Shown here: positions 7,558 through 8,885 of the stretch, piece by piece
How positions within the stretch are numbered: position 1 is the stretch's first letter
How the letters are laid out: every line of letters starts with the position of its first letter
DNA from: Synergistaceae bacterium UBA1358
Lineage (GTDB): Bacteria > Synergistota > Synergistia > Synergistales > Synergistaceae
Assembly: GCA_002306075.1 (NCBI GenBank)
Contig: DBRW01000066.1
Coordinates: forward strand, 1 to 8,885
DNA: 8,885 nt
Direction: 5' to 3'
Position numbers and translations under genes: made by a program
Notes under the pieces: generated by a model
The model's database searches: none
The model's input: the letters and a program-made list of their open reading frames with translations, nothing else
What the model was told of the DNA's origin: nothing

Positions 7558-7585
7558 ACATGGGCTGTACGCAGACAGCCCTGTT
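7558..7585. other. Strong hairpin upstream of the activase gene
   Basis: GGGCTGT (7562-7568) and ACAGCCC (7575-7581) are perfect 7-base arms around a 6-base loop. AACA (7557-7560) and TGTT (7582-7585) extend the stem past a single unpaired base at 7561. It lies in the 105-base gap between the small hypothetical gene and the activase, about 30 bases upstream of the activase ATG. On the minus strand no U tract follows; on the plus strand TGTTTT does, but no plus-strand gene precedes it. It could separate the two genes' transcripts or structure the activase leader. Confidence 0.45.
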
Positions 7586-7631
7586 TTGAAACACATATCT
7601 GAAATTAGGAAACGAAAAAGGAGTTACGGGA

Positions 7632-7988
7632 TCAGATCAGCAGCACCAGATCCAGAACAGGAAGAAACAGATGTTCGCTTTCCGAGGTTATGTGGTCTTT
7701 ATCCAGTACGTTCGGCAGAGGGCGGAATGAAGAGTGTCCATACACATCGCTTCTGCCTGCGGCAAATACCAGATCTGTGTCGGACAGGTTATTGACGGAT
7801 CTGAAAAGTCTTGAAAGAGTCTGCCTGAGGACGGAAACTGCGGAGACGGCGGGCGTTTCGATGTTGTTCATTATTATCGTAGCGGTCCTGGGTCCCAGGC
7901 TGTAACGGATGCTGTGCGCGGACAAAACGGCAACAGCCGTCTGGAAGATGATCAGAGACGTAAGAAGGATATATGCGTACTTTTTCAT
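7632..7988 (-). CDS. Small hypothetical protein with N-terminal export or membrane-anchor segment
   Basis: I do not recognise this 118-residue protein. The N-terminus MKKYAYILLTSLIIFQTAVAVLSA has two lysines and a hydrophobic stretch (4-22) with LSA before a possible cleavage site at 24/25, so export or an inner-membrane anchor is likely. The remainder is mixed polar, with NNLSDTDLVFAAGRSD about two-thirds of the way along and a strikingly hydrophobic C-terminus (LFLPVLDLVLLI). The ATG at 7988 is chosen because it starts a conventional signal sequence. The frame stays open to 8255, but the upstream part runs through repeats and reads as low-quality protein. No strong Shine-Dalgarno precedes 7988, which lowers confidence in both the start and the gene. 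It lies 105 bases upstream of the activase gene on the same strand. It could be a degraded remnant, but the codon choice looks like its neighbours'. Confidence 0.55.
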   Translation of the reverse strand: MKKYAYILLTSLIIFQTAVAVLSAHSIRYSLGPRTATIIMNNIETPAVSAVSVLRQTLSRLFRSVNNLSDTDLVFAAGRSDVYGHSSFRPLPNVLDKDHITSESEHLFLPVLDLVLLI

Positions 7989-8004
7989 GACACTGCTGAA
8001 TTTG

Positions 8005-8054
8005 TACAAATAACACCATCTCCGTTTGCGAAGATTAGCATATTTTACAAATAA
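8005..8054. repeat. Direct repeat TACAAATAA, two copies
   Basis: TACAAATAA occurs at 8005-8013 and 8046-8054, start-to-start distance 41 bases, in an AT-rich patch just upstream of the small hypothetical gene (minus strand). It might be a regulatory site pair, but 9-base repeats in AT-rich DNA can arise by chance. Confidence 0.25.
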
Positions 8055-8071
8055 ATTCCAGAGTAGAAATT

Positions 8072-8101
8072 CGCGGCATGGAGCATGCCGCGGAGAATTC
8101 G
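8072..8101 (+). repeat. GC-rich hairpin repeat, left copy
   Basis: CGCGGCATG (8072-8080) and CATGCCGCG (8084-8092) form a perfect 9-bp stem with loop GAG. The right side and its flank (ATGCCGCGGAGAATTCG, 8085-8101) reappear on the minus strand at 8712-8696 with one difference, beside another hairpin. The shared sequence and stem-loop form suggest a dispersed palindromic intergenic repeat. The 320-base stretch 7989-8309 holds this hairpin, the heptamer array and the cupin promoter, and no supported gene. Confidence 0.6.
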
Positions 8102-8120
8102 CTCGCTTCGCATCCATGAG

Positions 8121-8209
8121 GAGCGGCTGAGCAATGGCCTGAGCGGTTGCTGAGCAATAGCTGAGCGATCGTAAGGGGCAAAGGCAGGTGCGGGGAAAGG
8201 CGGGCAAGC
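8121..8209 (+). repeat. Left phased heptamer array with GTAAGGG and GGGCAAGC motifs
   Basis: The near-palindrome GCTGAGC occurs at 8126, 8149 and 8160, with a one-base variant CCTGAGC at 8138. The starts are 11-12 bases apart, close to one DNA helical turn. Four bases after the last copy comes GTAAGGG (8171), then GGGCAAGC (8202). The same order and the same 4-base gap are found inverted on the far side of the cupin gene. This is non-coding DNA, and the function is unknown. Confidence 0.7.
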
Positions 8210-8245
8210 GGTAGGAGAGGCAGGGTCGGGGAATTCGCGAGTGCA

Positions 8246-8274
8246 TTGCTCGCAACGGAGAAATACCCGATAAT
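8246..8274 (+). promoter_or_regulatory. Probable sigma-70 promoter of the cupin gene
   Basis: TTGCTC (8246-8251) and GATAAT (8269-8274) are separated by 17 bases; the -10 matches the consensus at five of six positions, the -35 at three. The predicted start is near 8281, leaving a leader of about 29 bases. The -35 overlaps the right arm of a small inverted repeat, GCGAG (8237-8241) and CTCGC (8249-8253), which could be an operator or chance. Confidence 0.45.
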
Positions 8275-8309
8275 AGTCACAGTATCATAATATGAAGGGG
8301 GAAATGAGC

Positions 8310-8651
8310 ATGGCAAAATACATCAAAAACATACCATCGGAGGAGATCTTTTCCCTGGCAGACCAGGTGGAATATCTTCCGGGCCAGGTCGTAAGCAGGA
8401 CCATAGCCCAGAACGACGCGCACAGTCTGACGATCTTCGCCTTCGACAAGGACGAGGAGATAAGCTCTCACTCCTCACACGGAGACGCCCTGATAACCGT
8501 TCTTGACGGAGAGGGACGCATAACCATAGACGGGAAACAGTACATACTCCACAGCGGAGAGAGCATCCTGATGCCCGCCGGCAAACCCCACGCCGTCTAC
8601 GCCACGGAAAAGTTCAAAATGTTCCTCGCGGTGGCATTTCCGCTGAAGTAG
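8310..8651 (+). CDS. Small single-domain cupin protein
   Basis: This is a 113-residue beta-barrel protein of the cupin_2 type, a fold used for metal-dependent enzymes and for small-molecule binding. The first conserved motif is at 50-67 (EISSHSSHGDALITVLDG), with H54 and H57 where the classical motif has HxH, and D59 in place of the usual glutamate. The second motif is GESILMPAGKPHAVYA (83-98), with H94. Metal binding by H54, H57 and H94 is possible but the spacing is atypical. The closest family in memory is the short 'cupin domain-containing protein' of anaerobes, which has no firmly assigned reaction. The ATG at 8310 is chosen because GGGGG at 8297-8301 lies 8 bases upstream; ATGs at 8292 and 8304 precede or touch that site. 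The gene stands alone, with its own likely promoter, between inverted intergenic repeats. A function cannot be given. Confidence 0.87.
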   Translation: MAKYIKNIPSEEIFSLADQVEYLPGQVVSRTIAQNDAHSLTIFAFDKDEEISSHSSHGDALITVLDGEGRITIDGKQYILHSGESILMPAGKPHAVYATEKFKMFLAVAFPLK

Positions 8652-8695
8652 ATCTGCAGCTGAGAAACGCTGCGGGGAATTGCGGCCGAAGGTCA

Positions 8696-8725
8696 CGGAT
8701 TCTCCGCGGCATTCTCACGCCGCGG
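8696..8725 (-). repeat. GC-rich hairpin repeat, right copy (inverted)
   Basis: CCGCGGC (8704-8710) and GCCGCGG (8719-8725) form a perfect 7-bp stem with an 8-base loop. On the minus strand 8712-8696 matches 16 of 17 bases of the left copy at 8085-8101. It begins about 45 bases after the cupin stop. Only three T follow on the plus strand, so it may add weakly to cupin termination, but the relation to the left copy marks it mainly as a repeat. Confidence 0.55.
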
Positions 8726-8730
8726 TTTCA

Positions 8731-8749
8731 TGCGACCGCATTTGTCGCA
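8731..8749. other. Second hairpin downstream of the cupin gene
   Basis: TGCGAC (8731-8736) and GTCGCA (8744-8749) form a 6-bp stem around a 7-base loop, directly after the previous hairpin. No U tract follows. Together the two stems could slow or end cupin transcription. Confidence 0.35.
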
Positions 8750-8785
8750 GCTTCACTAATGTGTTAAAACAACTGCTTAACGACT

Positions 8786-8885
8786 GCTTGCCCACGCTTG
8801 CCAACCGCCGCCGGTGCCCTTCCCGGCCGCCCTTACTACCGCTCAGCAACCGCTCAGCCATGCTCAGCCATTGCTCAGCAGCCAC
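8786..8885 (-). repeat. Right phased heptamer array, inverted relative to the left array (runs to window edge)
   Basis: GCTCAGC, the reverse complement of the left heptamer, occurs exactly four times at 8841, 8852, 8862 and 8873, spaced 11, 10 and 11 bases. Read on the minus strand the array is followed after 4 bases by GTAAGGGC (8836-8829), then GGCAAGC (8802-8796) and GGGCAAGC (8793-8786). This is the module of 8121-8209 in the opposite orientation. The linkers AACC and CATT occur in both arrays. A loose direct repeat (ACTGCTT at 8772 and 8783) continues inward. The 234 bases after the cupin stop hold no supported gene. Confidence 0.7.

Noticed and set aside
7989..8255. N-terminal extension of the small hypothetical protein to a start at 8255
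   Set aside because: The extension runs through the heptamer array and GC-rich hairpin, while the ATG at 7988 begins a normal signal-type sequence.
8292..8309. ATG starts at 8292 and 8304 for the cupin
   Set aside because: The first lies upstream of, and the second almost touches, the GGGGG ribosome binding site that is well placed for 8310.
8121..8885. Insertion sequence or transposon with terminal inverted repeats
   Set aside because: The two arms are related but mosaic, no transposase is present and no target-site duplication is visible; the enclosed gene is an ordinary cupin.
8841..8885. CRISPR array
   Set aside because: The repeat is 7 bases with 3-4 base linkers, far too short for repeat-spacer units, and there are no cas genes.

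Overview
The window looks like a chromosomal segment of a moderately GC-rich anaerobe that ferments amino acids. It carries a TAXI-type TRAP transporter receptor, a class-III aminotransferase, an RpiR-type regulator and a roughly 1,400-residue 2-hydroxyacyl-CoA dehydratase activase-like protein, with frequent ATA and AGG codons. That combination fits Synergistota (for example Cloacibacillus or Synergistes relatives) best, with Clostridia as an alternative. This placement is inferred from gene content, not from a marker gene.

Layout. Positions 1-2086 (minus strand) hold a probable two-gene operon: the aminotransferase (752-2086), then a TAXI receptor cut by the left edge (1-675), with a hairpin in the 76-base gap. 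Upstream of the aminotransferase is a regulatory region: a near-consensus sigma-70 promoter (TTGACA, 17 bases, TATATA), a 16-base palindrome at the predicted transcription start, and a leader hairpin followed by six U that looks like a transcription attenuator. The RpiR-family gene (2435-3271, plus) diverges from this operon and is the obvious candidate regulator. It converges on the giant activase gene (3309-7526, minus), which ends 37 bases from it. Upstream of the activase on the same strand lies a small gene for a protein with an N-terminal export or anchor segment and no recognised family (7632-7988).

The right end (7989-8885) is different in character. A small single-domain cupin gene (8310-8651, plus) sits alone among non-coding repeats. 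Two arrays of four near-palindromic heptamers (GCTCAGC/GCTGAGC), spaced 10-12 bases apart, lie on either side of it in inverted orientation. Each array is followed by the same short motifs at matched spacing. A GC-rich hairpin with a shared 17-base side also occurs on both sides, inverted.

How the genes may work together (inference): the TAXI receptor would capture an amino acid or organic acid, the aminotransferase would interconvert amino and oxo or aldehyde forms, and RpiR would sense a metabolite and control the operon. The activase-like protein belongs to the radical 2-hydroxyacyl-CoA dehydration enzymes used in amino-acid fermentation, but its own substrate is unknown and nothing in the sequence ties it to the operon beyond proximity. 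The least explained features are the phased repeat arrays around the cupin gene and the promoter, operator and attenuator set in front of the aminotransferase.
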